From: Cliona cf. orientalis | Lineage: Eukaryota > Porifera > Demospongiae > Clionaida > Clionaidae | Direction: 5' to 3' | NCBI GenBank assembly: GCA_963930775.1 | Contig: OZ005689.1 | Coordinates: forward strand, 34,519,235-34,583,234 | Length of the DNA: 64,000 nucleotides | Shown here: piece after piece, positions 42,367 through 54,675 of the stretch | How positions within the stretch are numbered: position 1 is the stretch's first letter | Layout of the letters: every line of letters starts with the position of its first letter | The notes under the pieces: model-generated | What the model was told of the DNA's origin: nothing | What the model saw: the letters and a program-made list of their open reading frames with translations, nothing else | The model's database searches: none | Program-made: the position numbers and the translations under genes

Positions 42367-43729
42367 AACCCTCGGCGCATGCGCGAGGGTTACGGTAGTT
42401 GGTTTGTCTGTCTGTCTGTCTGTCCGTCGTTCTGTCTGTCTGTTACCACGCTAACTGCTACATACCTCGTTTGCGAGTCCAATTTGCGGTGTTATAAGGT
42501 TCCTTATGGCGTTCCAAACGCATGATTTTTGTGGATTTCACCGAAAACGCTTTGTTCGTCAGTTTTTGCGTCATTTTCTGATTCTAAGCTTCTTGACTTC
42601 TCTCAGCCAGCTTGGTAGCATAATTTTACGTATAAATAGAACTCGTGCTATATACGGCATAGGCCTATAAGCTTACGCATGCGCGAGGGTTACGAGGGCG
42701 GGGTCTGTGGACAAGATTGAGACTAAAAAATATATAGATAGCTACCATGCGGCCCTTGATTTATATTTCTAGTATCTATGGTTCGCCCAGCGAAGTGTGT
42801 GTATCATTTACTCTTATTTTTATACATGTTACATTACTCGTCAATATACACATCTTTAAACTGTACCATCTCACAATCATCTATTATTTTTATCTGTATC
42901 ATCTTTCATTTCACATAATATCATCATCGTACACTTAACTGCATGTATATCATGCAGTTTAAAATAATATCTCAGTACCGACTGTGTCATCTTTCCATCA
43001 AGTTGTACACTTGAAACCATTATGTACATGTGCAGTCCTTCACTTCAACATCTCCCACACCACAGAATTATACATGTACACCTGTACAGTTAACTCTTAC
43101 CACAGTAATCATGTTTATTGTCATCACATCAATGCAGCTCTTCACCACCACCATTCCTACTCTTCCATCATTTTTTTTACTTTATGCTCATAACAAGATC
43201 ATTATCATCACAACTACGACCGATCTGAAGTTCAGAACCATGAGAAGCTGTACTTTGCTGTCGAGTTGATCTCTTGTGATTGAAGCACCAAAACTCGAAG
43301 TTGAGAGTCAATCTTTGACTCCATCTCTGCGATTGAGGTGCCGGCATCGATGTGTATATTGACGACCTTTTACCACACCCATCATTACAACTATGTAGCT
43401 ACTGGGGATGTGGTCAAGTTTAATTATTATCACACTTTTCATCATCATTGCATAATAAGTATTGAATCACTCATAAAAATTAATATACAATTTCTATTTT
43501 GAACAAAATGCTTTTCCCTCTTCACTCCATAATATTAAATATGAAAATAAATTGAATTAGATAACATACTCTACACATTTGCTGCCACACCCCTTCAACG
43601 TCCTCAAGATAAATACATAATGCAACAGTTACTACTCATGCTAACCTAGGAAATCATTGCATCGCGATCGCCTAATATTGTATTCTTGCCTGGTTTGTGA
43701 GTCTAGTGCCATACAACGCGCCGAGGGTT
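42367..43729. mobile_element. possible TIR element with AACCCTCGGCGC ends
   Basis: AACCCTCGGCGC at 42367-42378 has its exact complement at 43718-43729. Near the left end are the palindrome CGCATGCGCGAGGGTTA and a (GTCT)n run at about 42404-42440; CGCATGCGCGAGGGTTACG recurs near 42677. The inside is AT-rich without a gene. No clear target duplication was seen. Confidence 0.45.
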
Positions 43730-43871
43730 TTGGGCTCTAATGAGCTCTAGTTATTTTATTATTACAATATTATGGTTATCACCACAAAAATTTGTGGAAT
43801 ATTTATAATATTATAGCAAACTATAATGTGATCTCATACAATTTTCATGATTACCTCGTCTGTGATGCTAT

Positions 43872-43900
43872 AATTATCCCACGCGCATGCGCAAGGGATA
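43872..43900. repeat. short hairpin TTATCCC...GGGATAA
   Basis: A 7-bp stem encloses a CGCATGCGC-containing loop that can itself pair. It resembles the ends of the element at 42367 and may be a relative. Confidence 0.5.
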
Positions 43901-44199
43901 AAGTAATCGGTCGTGTGAGCACAAAACTCGCCATATCTCGAGACCTAGGCACCAGTGCAATTCATAAGCACAAGGAATCAGTCGAATCTGACGAAAAACT
44001 GGCTTCAGTTTCTTTCAAATCGATAGATACTATCTACGAGCGTCAAAAATGGTGCCTTTTTGTTAGCCATCGTAGCCATGCCTATCGACTGTGCCCATCA
44101 TGCATCATGCATGTACTAGGCCAGCTCACATCATGCGCATGCGCAAGAATCATCCAATAAGATTTCGATACAATAACAAGTTTGCTCAGTTCATCAAAG

Positions 44200-44279
44200 A
44201 TGGAATTACGCAGAGAGCGAAAACGTTCATTGAAGGCTCGAGAAATGATCGAGGTTGAAAATAACATGCAGTAGGAGAC
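44200..44279 (+). pseudogene. Helentron protein start segment
   Basis: ATG 44200 opens MELRRERKRSLKAREMIEVE, a basic segment typical of animal Helitron protein starts, up to a stop or possible donor near 44273. It lies just before the repeat region of the same strand. Confidence 0.45.
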
Positions 44280-44283
44280 GGCA

Positions 44284-44940
44284 GACGGCCTCGTCCATGG
44301 CCACTAAGCGTCAGTCTGTTGATTGCAGAGAGAGGCTGTGGCCAAGGCTACTAAACGTCAGTCTGGTGAATATAGAGAAAAAGAGGCTGTCGGTAAGGCT
44401 ACTAAACGTCAGTCTGCTGAATACAGAGAGAGAAGCTCAGGCTATGGCTACCAAGCGTCGGTCGGCTGAATACAGAGAGAAAGAGGCTGTGGCTAAGGCT
44501 ACTAAAGGTCAGTCTGCTGAATACAGAGAGAGAGAAGCTCAGGCTATGGCTACTAAGCGTCAGTCTGCTAAATACAAAGAGAGAGGCTGTGGCTGAGGCT
44601 ACTAAACGTCAGTCTGCTGAATATAGAGAAAAAGAGACAGTGGCTAAGCCTACTAAACGTCAGTCTGCTGAATACAGAGAGAGAAGCTCAGGCTATGGCT
44701 ACTAAGCGTCAGTCTACTGAATACAAAGAGAGAGAGACTGTGGCTAAGGCTACTAAACGCCAGTCTGCTGAATACAGAGAAAAAGAGGCTGTGGCTAAGG
44801 TTACTAAACGTCAGTGTGCTGAATACAGACAGAGAAGCTCAAGCTATGGCTACCGAGCGACAGTCTGCTGAATACAGAGAGAGAAGCTCAGGCTATGGCT
44901 AGTAAGTGCCAGTCAGATGACTACAGAGAGAAGCACAAGC
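44284..44940 (+). repeat. 51-bp in-frame repeat (KRQSAEYRE type), about 13 units
   Basis: Units such as GCTACTAAACGTCAGTCTGC repeat with a period near 51 bp, with some 42-48-bp variants. They encode ATKRQSAEYREKEAVAK-like 17-residue helical repeats. Similar KRQ...YRE strings precede the DUF6570 domain in animal Helitrons, so this is an expansion of a normal protein region. Indels between units change frame several times. Confidence 0.85.
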
Positions 44941-44959
44941 AAAGAGACAATGCCGTATC

Positions 44960-45705
44960 AGAGAGAGATCTCTGGCCAGCAGCATATTGCAAGCTTCTCA
45001 AGCCTTCATCACAGCTACTAAGATTACACGTGTGTCTTCTGCAATCGCTTGATGTACAGGAAAACTGTAATCGAGTTCAAAGTCTCCAAATACAGTAATA
45101 CACCTGATGAATTCACTGTACCTTATTCTGGAACCAAACAGTGGGTATGCAAAACCTGTGACAATGCACTGAAGGGGGGAAAGTTGCCTGCTCAAGCCAA
45201 GGCCAATAATTTGGACCTTAAGGATATACCATCAGAGTTATCAGACTTAAATTCATTGGAGGTGCGGTTTATTTCGCTGAGAATCCCCTTCATGAAGACG
45301 GTAGCACTTCCTTGTGGTAAACAATGTGCCATTCATGGACCAGCTGTCAATGTCCCCACTGATCTTACTCCTGTGTGTACCCTTCTACCAAGGCTTCCAT
45401 CTCAAATGCAGATGGTTCCAATGAAACTAAAGCGAAAGCTGTCCTATATATGTTTCAATATGTACGACCAGCTAAAGTGCTTGCTGCGCTACAGTTAAAA
45501 TTGAATAATCCACTGTACAAAGATATAGAAATTAATGACGACTGGACAAGCAATGCTGGACAGGACGATGCTGATCTTTGGGAGGCAGTATCAGCAGAGC
45601 AGTGTCCACCACCATCAACTACTAGTCAGGCAGCGTCAGGAGAGCAGTGTCCACCGCCATCATCAGCTACTAGTCAAATGCTCACCGAATAACTGTAACT
45701 GAATG
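44960..45705 (+). pseudogene. Helentron DUF6570-like domain, copy 2
   Basis: Contains FTVPYSGTKQWVCKTCDNAL, KANNLDLKDIPSELSDLNSL, IPFMKTVALPCGKQCAIHGP and NVPTDLTPVCTLLPR. This Cys-rich region with the ALPCGKQ...GPAVNVP motif is the DUF6570-like domain found before OTU/Rep in many animal Helitrons. A frame change near 45430 leads to LNNPLYKDIEINDDWTSNAG. A donor GGTAAGT at 45705 and acceptor at 45971 suggest a 266-bp intron before the OTU exon. Confidence 0.7.
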
Positions 45706-45971
45706 GTAAGTGATGTGCTAATTAATTAACATCCTATGGTGACAGTACATTGTATGTGTGCATTGTGTGTGCACGAGTGTGCTGTGTGCGTGTGTGAAGA
45801 TATTAAAAATTAATATGAATGGACAATTATTGTATGCAGTAGTGTATGTCTAGAGAAAAGAATTATTCCTACAGTGACAATGAGATTTTCCCAATAATTT
45901 ATAATTATAAGGATATCTTTTGTTTTACATTATGCTGAAAAAGATTTGTGTTCCTCTTTTTTGGTATTCAG

Positions 45972-46660
45972 ATGAAGCTACTTTGAATTCCCTGTCCAGG
46001 GAGAGAGGATTTGCAGTTCAAGATGTACCCGGAGATGGAGACTGTGTCTTTTCAGCAGTGGGCATGCAACTTGAGAACATTGGCATCCAGAGTTGTAGGA
46101 GAAATCTGAGAGCAGAGCTCGTGGAACACCTACAGAGTTCTCCATACACACATGGCTCTTCACATTTGAGGGATTATGTATCAGCCCCCGTAATAGCTGA
46201 TGATCCCCTTAATGCAGATACTGAACCACCAACCAGGCAAGACGAAGTCATTAGTAGTTCTATTGAGGATGCTGACCTGAGACAGCAACTGAGGTGGTTA
46301 CAGTATTTAAAAAGACTGAATGCAGGTGCCTGGGGAGATCACATTGCTGTTCAGGGACTGGCTGACATGCTCCATGTTGACATACGTATCATCTCGACCA
46401 TCAATCCTGACATGGAACTAGTCAGAACCTCTCACCACACTTCCATTGGAATCGTCCACCTAGGCTTGATTGGCCAATTCCACTGCCAAGCTCTTGTAAA
46501 CTTTGAAGAGTATTGCACTGCTAACCCTCTCTCAGAAAGTCGGGTGCCTGTATCACCAGAGCAAACATGTGACCAAAAATTTGTTGAAGATCAGGAAGCC
46601 TTAAAGCATCAAGCCCAGCTCAGAGGATTGCCCTATGACAGCTGCCTGCTGAGGGAAGAT
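45972..46660 (+). pseudogene. Helentron OTU protease, copy 2, catalytic motifs kept
   Basis: The frame (open from 45920) reads FAVQDVPGDGDCVFSAVGMQ, where Asp39, Asp41 and Cys42 of that frame form the OTU DGDC box. WLQYLKRLNAGAWGDHIAVQ and HLGLIGQFHCQAL follow, the latter with the likely catalytic His. Unlike copy 1 the nucleophile Cys is present. The coding exon probably starts at the acceptor TTTTTTGGTATTCAG. Confidence 0.8.
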
Positions 46661-48350
46661 ACAGTCGATGCAACAACAGATAACATCTTTGCTATTGCTC
46701 CAGGTGAAGGACACAAGCCAATCAGTATCCTCCAAGACAAACACTTTGAAGAAATATGCAACCCAACAAAATATCCCACCGGAAAATTTGGGTTGATTAC
46801 TGAAAGACAAAGCTCACAATTAGCAAGTACTTCAACCAGAGACTGCTTGCTGCAGATGGAAGATTTGCAAGGGATATTGAGTACTTGCTGACAGCACAGT
46901 ATGCTGTTGAAAGCAAACAAGTTGCGGATGATGCTAGTATTGCAATCAGACAAACTCAGGGGAGGTTGCACAGAGGACTGGTGCTCACTGCAGGATCAAT
47001 AAAAAAAACCAGCATGTTGTCAACGAGATGATCCAAAAAGACCATGACCATGCTATGCTTATCGCTTCCTTAAGAATGTACATGGTTCACCAGCCTATTT
47101 CCAAAGAGTCATGTATGATGTGCTTGGGATGATCAGGCAGCTAGGAATTCCAACATGGTTCTTCACTCTCTCAGTAGCTGACATGCAGTGGCCAGACGTC
47201 ATCCAGATAATAGCCAGACAGTATGGCACCTTATTGACTGATGATGATGTGAAAACAATGTCATTTGAGGAGAAGAGCAAGTGGTTGAGACAAAATCCAG
47301 TCACTGCAGCCAGACACTTCCAGTATCGTCTCAACACCTTCTTTCAGCTCTTCCTCAAGAGTACAGCTCATCCTCTTGGTGAACTAGTCGACTATGCCAT
47401 TAGAATCGAGTTCCAAGCCAGAGGTTCTCCTCATGCTCACACCATCCTCTGGATCAAGGATGCACCCAAGTTGAATGTCAACACTGACGAAGAGGTGTGC
47501 AGCTTCATTGACCAGTATGTCAAATGCAACATCCCAGATGATGAAGAATTGTCTCAGCTGGTCTCCTAAGTTCAGAAGCACCGGCACTCAGCCACATGCA
47601 GGAGACATGGCAAGTGTCGATTCCACTATCCTCGTCCACCAAGCCCAAGGACAATAAATAATTGCTCGCCAGTCCACTGCTGCCACATATCCAGAAGAAC
47701 AAGCTGAGCAGGCGGTGAAAGCCCTAGCTGCTGTGTGGAAAATTCTGGATGACAAGGACACTCCTGAAGACATCAGCATGGAAGAACTCTTTCTGAAAGC
47801 AGGAGTATCATCTGATATAATATTATACCTGTGTGGATTGAAGATATGCTCCACTGGAAACAGTGTTGTCATGCAGAGAAAACCATCAGAATCCTGGATC
47901 AACACATACAATCCGGATGTCATCAGAATATGGAAAGCCAACATGGATTTGCAGTACCCCATGATCCTAGATCCATATGCATGTGTGATGTACATAGCTG
48001 CATACATGCTCGAGAGTGAACGATCAATGGGAGAACTACTAAAACAGGTGTCCAAAGAATGTGGAGGTGAACAAATTAGAACCCAGTTGAGACGTCTTGG
48101 GTCAGTCTTCCTCAACCATCGTGAAGTCAGTGCTCAAGAAGCAGTATACAGAATTCTGTCATTACCACTCAAACAAATGAGCAGGAAAGTCATCTTTATC
48201 AACACAGCTGCCAAGGAAGACAGAGCATCCTTACTAAAACCTATCAATCAGATTGAGCACATGGATGAAAACTCAGAAGACATCTATCAGACCAGCTTGA
48301 TAGATATGCTGCTAGACCTGATCAACTCGATCACATGTGTCTTGCTGTAA
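46661..48350 (+). pseudogene. Helentron Rep nickase, copy 2
   Basis: ISILQDKHFEEICNPTKYP begins the Rep region in the OTU frame. After a break, 47111-47569 gives MIRQLGIPTWFFTLSVAD and IEFQARGSPHAHTILWIKD (HUH = HAH). Another frame (47715-48350) holds MQRKPSESWINTYNPDVIRI, CVMYIAAYMLESERSM with the likely catalytic Tyr pair, and FLNHREVSAQEAVYRILSLP. About four frame breaks separate the parts. Confidence 0.85.
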
Positions 48351-48355
48351 ATTAC

Positions 48356-48955
48356 ACGACTCGTTGTGGACAAGAGGTTCCAGAAGATGAGACTAGTGAT
48401 GTATTGCCCAGAGCTGAAGATGGAGAAAGTAGACGAAGTGAAAGCATCAAACTTAAGAATGACCTTGGACATATGTACAAACGAAAGAGAGAAGCCATCA
48501 TTCGGTTTCACCAAGAGAAAGAGCCAAGTAAGGTGTACAGATCCAAGATAATGCTTTATCTTCCATGGAGAGATGAAAACTCTGACCTGCTGGGTGGATA
48601 TATGAACTTCCAAAGTCATGAAGACAAAAAGGATATTTTGGAAAATGAAAGGAAGTACGGTCAGAATGCTACTGAAATTGATGAAGCCATTGATGATCTA
48701 ACTGAGCATGGACCACCCCAGCATGCATGGGACCAAGTAGCTCCAGGTGCAGCTGAACAACAAGCTCAAGCTCAAGCAGAGGGTGTTGAAGAAATGAGGA
48801 CCATTGAGCAGGAAGACTTAGATGCAAATGCATCCCTTTTTCAGCAGCAGCAAACAACTCCCCTGCTCCAGAGGTTTAGCTTGGAAACCAACAGAGCACT
48901 TATTCCACCAGATGAGTACCGTGAGCTCATGAGAGGTCTAAACACCAATCAACGA
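48356..48955 (+). pseudogene. Helentron Rep-helicase linker, copy 2
   Basis: VNYTTRCGQEVPEDE, VYRSKIMLYLPWRDENSDLL and an acidic/Gln-rich stretch, then RFSLETNRALIPPDEYRELM. It is mostly one long frame (48335-48973) and matches copy 1 closely. Confidence 0.75.
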
Positions 48956-48959
48956 CAGA

Positions 48960-50300
48960 TTGAACTATCATAGAAGGTGGTGTAAAGATGCTGTCATAGC
49001 TATGAAGAAAGGAGAAGCTATCAAGCCTTACAGAGTGTTTGTCAGTGGTCCGGGTGGAGTTGGTAAAAGCTATGTCATCTCACTCATTCGCAGAGATGCA
49101 ATAAAGTTGTTGCTCCTCTCAGGACAAGTGGAACCTGAAGATGTGGTAGTGTTGCTAACAGCACCCACAGGAGTTGCCGCATTTAACATCCAGGGGATGA
49201 CTATACACTCAGTGCTTCTACTTACATCAAAGTTTAGCTCCCAGCCTCTCACACAGGACAAGCTGAACACTCTCAGAATAAAGCTGTCCAATTTGCAACT
49301 GCTCATCATTGATGAGGTCTCTATGGTTGGTTCCAATATGCTGCTCCAGATCCACAAGCGACTCCAGCAGCTGAAGGGTAAAGGAGATGATACAACCTTT
49401 GGAGATATCAGCATACTTGCTGTTGGTAATCTTTACCAACTACGACCAGTTGCACAGCCACATGTGTTTGCAGAGGTTGGTGATGCCTATGCACAGCTCC
49501 ATAAATCTGGCTCCCTCTGGATTGATGAATTCAAAATGATTGAGCTGGATGAAATCATGAGACAAAGAGATGATAGTCAGTTTGCCCAGTTTTTGTGTCG
49601 AATGCGCACCGCCACCTGCACTGATGAAGACATCAAGGTACTGGAATCAAGAATCATCACAGACAATCATCCTGGTTATCCTCATGATGCCCTCCATGTA
49701 TATGCTCGCAATGCTCATGTGGATGATCAAAACAAGTTGAAATTAAAAGAACTTGCTCCAGAACAACATGTAGTGATCAAAGCCATCGATAACACCAAGG
49801 ACAAACATACACAATTGCTAAACTTAAAACCATCAGACAACAAAGCTGACACAGGACTCGTCAGTGAACTACATCTTGCTGTTGGTGCCAAAGTAATTCT
49901 GACTGTTAATGTTGATGTTTCAGATGGATTAGTAAATGGTGCACGAGGAACTATTGAAGATATCATCAAAACTGGCAGTGAAGTCACCGTAGTCCTTGTC
50001 AAGTTTGATCATTCTCGAGTAGGTGTCACAGCAATTGCACAGAGTCAGTACCGCAGCCAGTATCCTGAAACTGTACCTATCAGCAGACATGAAGCAGTAT
50101 TCTTCATCGGAAAGAACGAAGCTGCTGAAGCAAGTAGGAGACAGTTTCCACTCATGCTAGCCTGGGCCACTACCATTCATAAAGTACAAGGATTAACAAT
50201 GGATCAAATTGTTGATATGAAGAAAGTTAAGTTTGATGCAGGGCAAGCATACGTAGCCTTCAGTCGAGTGAAAACTCTTCAAGGCCTATTAATTTTATTA
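48960..50300 (+). CDS. Helentron PIF1-like helicase, copy 2
   Basis: One unbroken frame of 471 codons (to 50375) holds Walker A GPGGVGKS at residues 30-37, TAPTGVAAFNIQG, LLIIDEVSMVG (D118, E119), AVGNLYQLRPV, LHLAVGAKVILTVNVDVSDG, ATTIHKVQGLTMDQIV and VAFSRVKTLQGL with the arginine finger. Motif III has Asn where copy 1 has the usual Asp (GNLYQL against GDLYQL), which may weaken it. The last 30 or so codons run past the domain. In intact elements this is part of one Rep-helicase polyprotein. Confidence 0.85.
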
Positions 50301-50379
50301 AAAACTTTAAACATGAAAACATCAAAGTCAGTGACAGTATTGTCAAAGATTGTCTACACAGTGCCTCCCCAGTGAACCA

Positions 50380-51093
50380 GTACCAAAGGTACTCAGTCTA
50401 CCTAAGGATGGCTGGATGACAATCAGTCATCTGAATATACGTTCATTCTTGGCCAAATATGAAGATATCATCAGAGATCAAGCTATGAAACAAGTCAACA
50501 TCATGTGCTTCACTGAGACCTTCCTTCAGCCTGGACAGCACCTTGAAAGTAGCCATTTGCCTATGACAGATCAATGTACAGTTTTCAGACAGGATCGTAT
50601 CCAAACAGGCACTGAAGATCTGGCCAAAGGGGGAATAATGATAGTGTGCCCCTCTTCATTACAGCCTGTTAGGATGAATGTCCCTCATCCACCTCAGCTG
50701 GAAATACTGAATGTTGAAACAATTTCGACTCATTCTGGAGGATGCAGGATGCGTATTATAGCAGTCTACAGCTACAGATGTCCACAGCAACGTCTAGCCA
50801 CTTTCTTATCTCTCGTTGATGCCTACTTAGCAAATGTTCCACAGATAGTACCCACCATTATTCTTGGTGACTTCAATGAAAGATATTCAAGATCAAACTC
50901 ATCCAGATTGCTCTAGTCAATGACATCAAGAGGATTTTCTCAGCTAGTTCAAGTACCCACCACAGACTCCGGGTCACTTTTAGACCACATATATTTTAAT
51001 GGCACCGCGGAAAAAACCTTTGTTGATGAGATCGATACATATTACTCAGACCATGATGCCACTTATTTATCATTCCAAATAATATTATTATAG
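50380..51093 (+). pseudogene. Helentron EEP endonuclease domain, copy 2
   Basis: The frame from 50350 gives ISHLNIRSFLAKYEDII, MCFTETFLQPGQ, GGIMIVCPSSLQPVR and PTIILGDFNE, then breaks. It continues as FSQLVQVPTTDSGSLLDHIY and YYSDHDATYLSFQ to a stop near 51093. These are the metal-binding boxes of AP-endonuclease-like enzymes. It follows the helicase directly, as in Helentrons. Confidence 0.8.
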
Positions 51094-51760
51094 CACATAC
51101 AGGTAAACAATATCGTAATAGCTTATATTATTATATGTACAAATAATATTATAGTAACCAATTCAAGTACACTATTCAAGCCAATGATAATACAAGGACA
51201 AACACACTCAAAGAGATCGTCAGACAACAAAGAAATTTATGTCTTGCTGTTGGTTTGAAACCACAACAGATAAGTCTACATAATGATAATAATATTATGA
51301 TGCTTATAATAATTATGATAGTATCATAACTTAAGATGTACATAAATCTATTGTTGATAGTATGTCTTATTTACAGCAGCTGGAAACATTTTTCATGTAC
51401 AACAATCAATCAAGATCAAGAGATAATTTAAAGATCAACAACAATGAAGATCAAGCTATAATCAAGATCAAATAATAAAAGATCAACCAACAACGAAAAT
51501 CAAGCAATAATGAAGATCAAGTGAAGATAGCTTGTTAAGCATGCATTTTTTCCCTATATACACACACAGGTGGTGTGGATTGGGAACCACCTCCTCGTGG
51601 TCCACACTGGGATCTACTACCTAACTATACACATTTATCAGTTGGAACATTGTCTAAACACAGAACAGAAGTATAGAAATAGCAGATGCAAAGTGTTCCC
51701 TATTATCAAAATGACAATTCACACAATGGTATGTACAATATCATGTATATACCATCCACA
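51094..51760. other. 3' flank of Helentron copy 2
   Basis: AT-rich with many ATAATATTAT words and, at 51400-51530, an irregular cluster of GATCAA words. A hairpin at 51573-51607 pairs GTGTGG with CCACAC and ACCAC with GTGGT; it may mark the Helentron end, but this is a guess. Confidence 0.4.
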
Positions 51761-51947
51761 AATAGTTATCTGCCAGTACTGGGGTGAATGAGATGCATGG
51801 TTGAATGCACCCCAATTACTGGCAGATAACTATTTTGTTGGTAGTTGACCTCTGTTCATCATTGGCCTACTTTATGATGACCCAACCCCTTCCCATAGCC
51901 GGCAAATTGCCTATAAAAAAATTTGGTTGCTAAGCAACTACCAACAA
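51761..51947. repeat. family L element, copy 2
   Basis: It opens with a palindrome, AATAGTTATCTGCCAGTACT at 51761 against its complement ending at 51834. It then runs through TTGGTAGTTGACCTCTGTTC to GGTTGCTAAGCAACTACCAA. It is the opposite strand of 22451-22588 and 54676-54834. Confidence 0.8.
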
Positions 51948-52155
51948 GTTAGAATGTTGACTGATCATTATCTCTAGTAGCTATCGAGGACATCAAAATT
52001 AAAATATAACGCATGCAAGACACAAACAATCCATCATGCATTCTGGTACATAATATACATAATTATTAGACTACGTTTTCATTTTTCAATGGCCAATAAT
52101 TATCGTCATTATAACTTCATAAGAAAGAAGAGACAAAAGCATCAATAATAATATA

Positions 52156-52811
52156 TGTGACCGGATTTGGGAAAACCCTCCGTATTGGATTTTTTTCAGA
52201 AAATTGACATGGTTGATAAGCTCTAGCATAGAGCTAACCCGCGTTCAAGTCTTAGGCCTATCGCGCGCTTCGTTGTGGAGATACAGCGCTTTGCTTGCGA
52301 TCACGCCACACCCCCAATAATCAAGAAATTACGGTCTAAAGGCGTTGCTATGCACACGTATGGCGTTTCCGCATACTACGCGTGACCCGGAAATGGACCT
52401 GGGCAGAGCCGTTCGAAATGAACGTAAAGATCGAGCAAGAGTTGAATTTCGTTGTTGATGACAGCCGATTGTTCTTAGATGCCCAAGAAGCTAAAAAGGT
52501 GAGCGAACGTACAGTAGTTCGATGAATCTAGCTGTATCTAGATCTAGTTAGAGAATTCTAATTAGCGCTCATAGCAACGGGCTCCGTGTACGGTGGCTGT
52601 GTCGACTAGGTGGGTCAAAATGAAGGCTTATTTCGCCTTCGTATAGCACGACTAGCCTCCGTAGAAGACGATAACAGTTAGAGGAAGGGTTGTTCGACAT
52701 GTATATGACAAAATCTGGACTTTGACAAATTTCAACCCGAACTACTAAAAACGCGCATTGCGCGAATCGCACGCGGATCCCATACGGAGGGTTTTCCCAA
52801 ATTCGGTCACA
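52156..52811. mobile_element. MITE family A, copy 3 (656 bp)
   Basis: Tips TGTGACCGGATTTGGGAAAA and complement; the flanks ATATA and TATTA are consistent with a TA target. It is close in sequence to copies 5 and 6. Confidence 0.9.
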
Positions 52812-53349
52812 TATTATACATAATTATTCGACTAAGTTATCATTTTTCAATGGCCAATAACTATCGTCATAACTTAAGAAATGAGACAAAAGTATCAATA
52901 TTGTGTACAATATTAAGTTATTTCTCTCATTCTTTCTCTAATTTTTTCTTCAAATCTTAACAGTTCCTGAGGGCCAGTTGGTTAATAACTATAACTTCAT
53001 ATATCATGCACAGTGTCAAAAACTCAACATTTGATGAGAGATTATAGATTTCACTCTGAATATACTGAATCAGGCAGTTGTCACCGTAGATCAAGAGCTC
53101 AAAGATCAAGATCTAAATCAAAAACTCCTTATTATAGATATTAGTTGCACTTTGTTAGCTATCCTCGAGGACAGATTAAATTTGTTGCTGTGATCAATAA
53201 TTTTTATTAATCATACTGTTGATATCACCTTGATGGGTTGTGTCTGCTTCACTGATAGAATCCTATGCAGCTTGTTATAAATTCCAAACTGCTTTTTCAT
53301 GAAAAAATCTCAGAACTTGAGCAGTGATTGAACCCACACACTCACATCT
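52812..53349. other. no gene recognised
   Basis: AT-rich sequence. Several GATCAA words near 53090-53130 echo those at 51400-51530, so the two may be parts of one repeat split by the family A copy and other insertions. Confidence 0.4.
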
Positions 53350-53355
53350 CTGGTA

Positions 53356-53670
53356 CATAGTTGCCAAGTTTACAAGAAGAGAGACCGGGACAGAGTAGAA
53401 AATATAATTAATGCGCGCGAAATTTTACGGACCACGCCCACTTTTGGGAGACCACACCCACTTTCGGGCGATTATGTACTGCCACACCCACTAAACATCG
53501 AGATATACGGACTGAAATTCGATAATATACTGCTTGTGCCACACCTCCATTTGTGCAATCGAGCTGGATTCCGGGACAATGCTGCAAAATCAGGTAAACC
53601 GGGACACAACCGGGACATAGGCCCAAAATCCGGGACTGTCCCGGCCAAACCGGGACACTTGGCAACTATG
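53356..53670. mobile_element. MITE family G, copy 2 (315 bp, target CTGGTA)
   Basis: CATAGTTGCCAAGT at the left and its exact complement at the right, with CTGGTA on both sides (53350-53355 and 53671-53676). Inside are many CCGGGAC words as in copy 1 at 12573. The 6-bp duplication and the CATAG tip agree between the copies. Confidence 0.85.
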
Positions 53671-54675
53671 CTGGTATGATGCTCATAGATTATCAGTTGA
53701 GCTCCACCCCCCCCCCCCCCCCCTTGACACAGCCCTTGTGTATGTATTCTGAATTCCAATTAAATTTTCATCACAATATATCATACTTTTTTCGCAAAGG
53801 ATAAAATACGACTGCTACAAAAGAATAAATCCACACTCCAGTCCGGGTCCTGAGACTTGTTTACAAAATTTAATGTTGGGACTAGTATACAAGTGCTATA
53901 TATAGCTACAGCTTATAAATATGATTTATAATACTGTAAATACTAGAATTGCTGGGTTGCAGGTATTTATGCCCGATTCAGAATAATTGATCGCCACACT
54001 CATACCGGAAGTGAGTAGGGCCAGTGCTATGAATTTGCAGTAAGGAATATTAAGCACTAAACCAAAATTTCGGAAATTTCTTGAGGTGGCCCTATTCTCT
54101 AGGGTGTGTAGGCACCCAAATACTTCCATTTTGGGAAACTGAATCACTGTGGATCTGCGTAGTATGATTAATACCAAAAGTACAGCTAACAGAAAAGGAG
54201 CTTCACACTTTTATAGTATTATCTACTTCATGGAATTATGTTTATGTGTTTCTATAGGCTTATGCTGGTTGAGTGGGTGGGTTGTGTTATGCAAGTCCGA
54301 GCTGTTTTTGTTCCAGGACACTACTTTACACAGTGAACGCAACAGAACACAAGATATATTTATACATGTCTTGTGTCTTAATAATAACAATCAGTATGCA
54401 TACACAGTCACTCTACTTTAATGCATTTTGTAGTGTCACTGTGTGCATGCAGCTAACATACTGTAGTGTGGTTTGTAGCTGAGCTGCTAACAGCAATTAG
54501 TAGCCACCAACCAACCCCCTGTTGGTTTTAGGTCCAACCTCTGCTCGTAACCTCCACCAGATTACTACTATGCTACTATACCCAAGCTGCCTTGCAGGGT
54601 GGGACTGCTAACCACAGCTCTATAGAGCAATGCAAACCTAACCTGAGCTACTTTATAAAAGTAGTAGCTACGTAT
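53671..54675. other. unassigned; C homopolymer and a family C fragment
   Basis: A run of about 17 C lies at 53707-53723. At 53975-54098 CATACCGGAAGTGAGTAGGG and later words match the right half of family C elements, decayed. No gene is supported in the rest. Confidence 0.5.

Larger units (their letters stand above)
44200..51093 (+). mobile_element. Helentron copy 2 (better preserved)
   Basis: The order on the plus strand is a short start exon, an in-frame repeat region, a DUF6570-like domain, OTU, Rep, linker, PIF1 helicase and EEP endonuclease. Each domain matches copy 1 at 15686-21431, which points the other way. At least five frame breaks are present but the OTU, helicase and most Rep motifs are intact. 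The 5' and 3' termini were not pinned down; a hairpin at 51573-51607 is a candidate end structure. Confidence 0.85.

Noticed and set aside
44284-44940. Possible CRISPR-like array
   Set aside because: Units are contiguous, diverged and protein-coding in a Helitron; no unique spacers, and the genome is eukaryotic.
51573-51607. Hairpin as a transcription terminator
   Set aside because: Bacterial-type termination is not expected here; it may be a Helentron end structure but evidence is weak.
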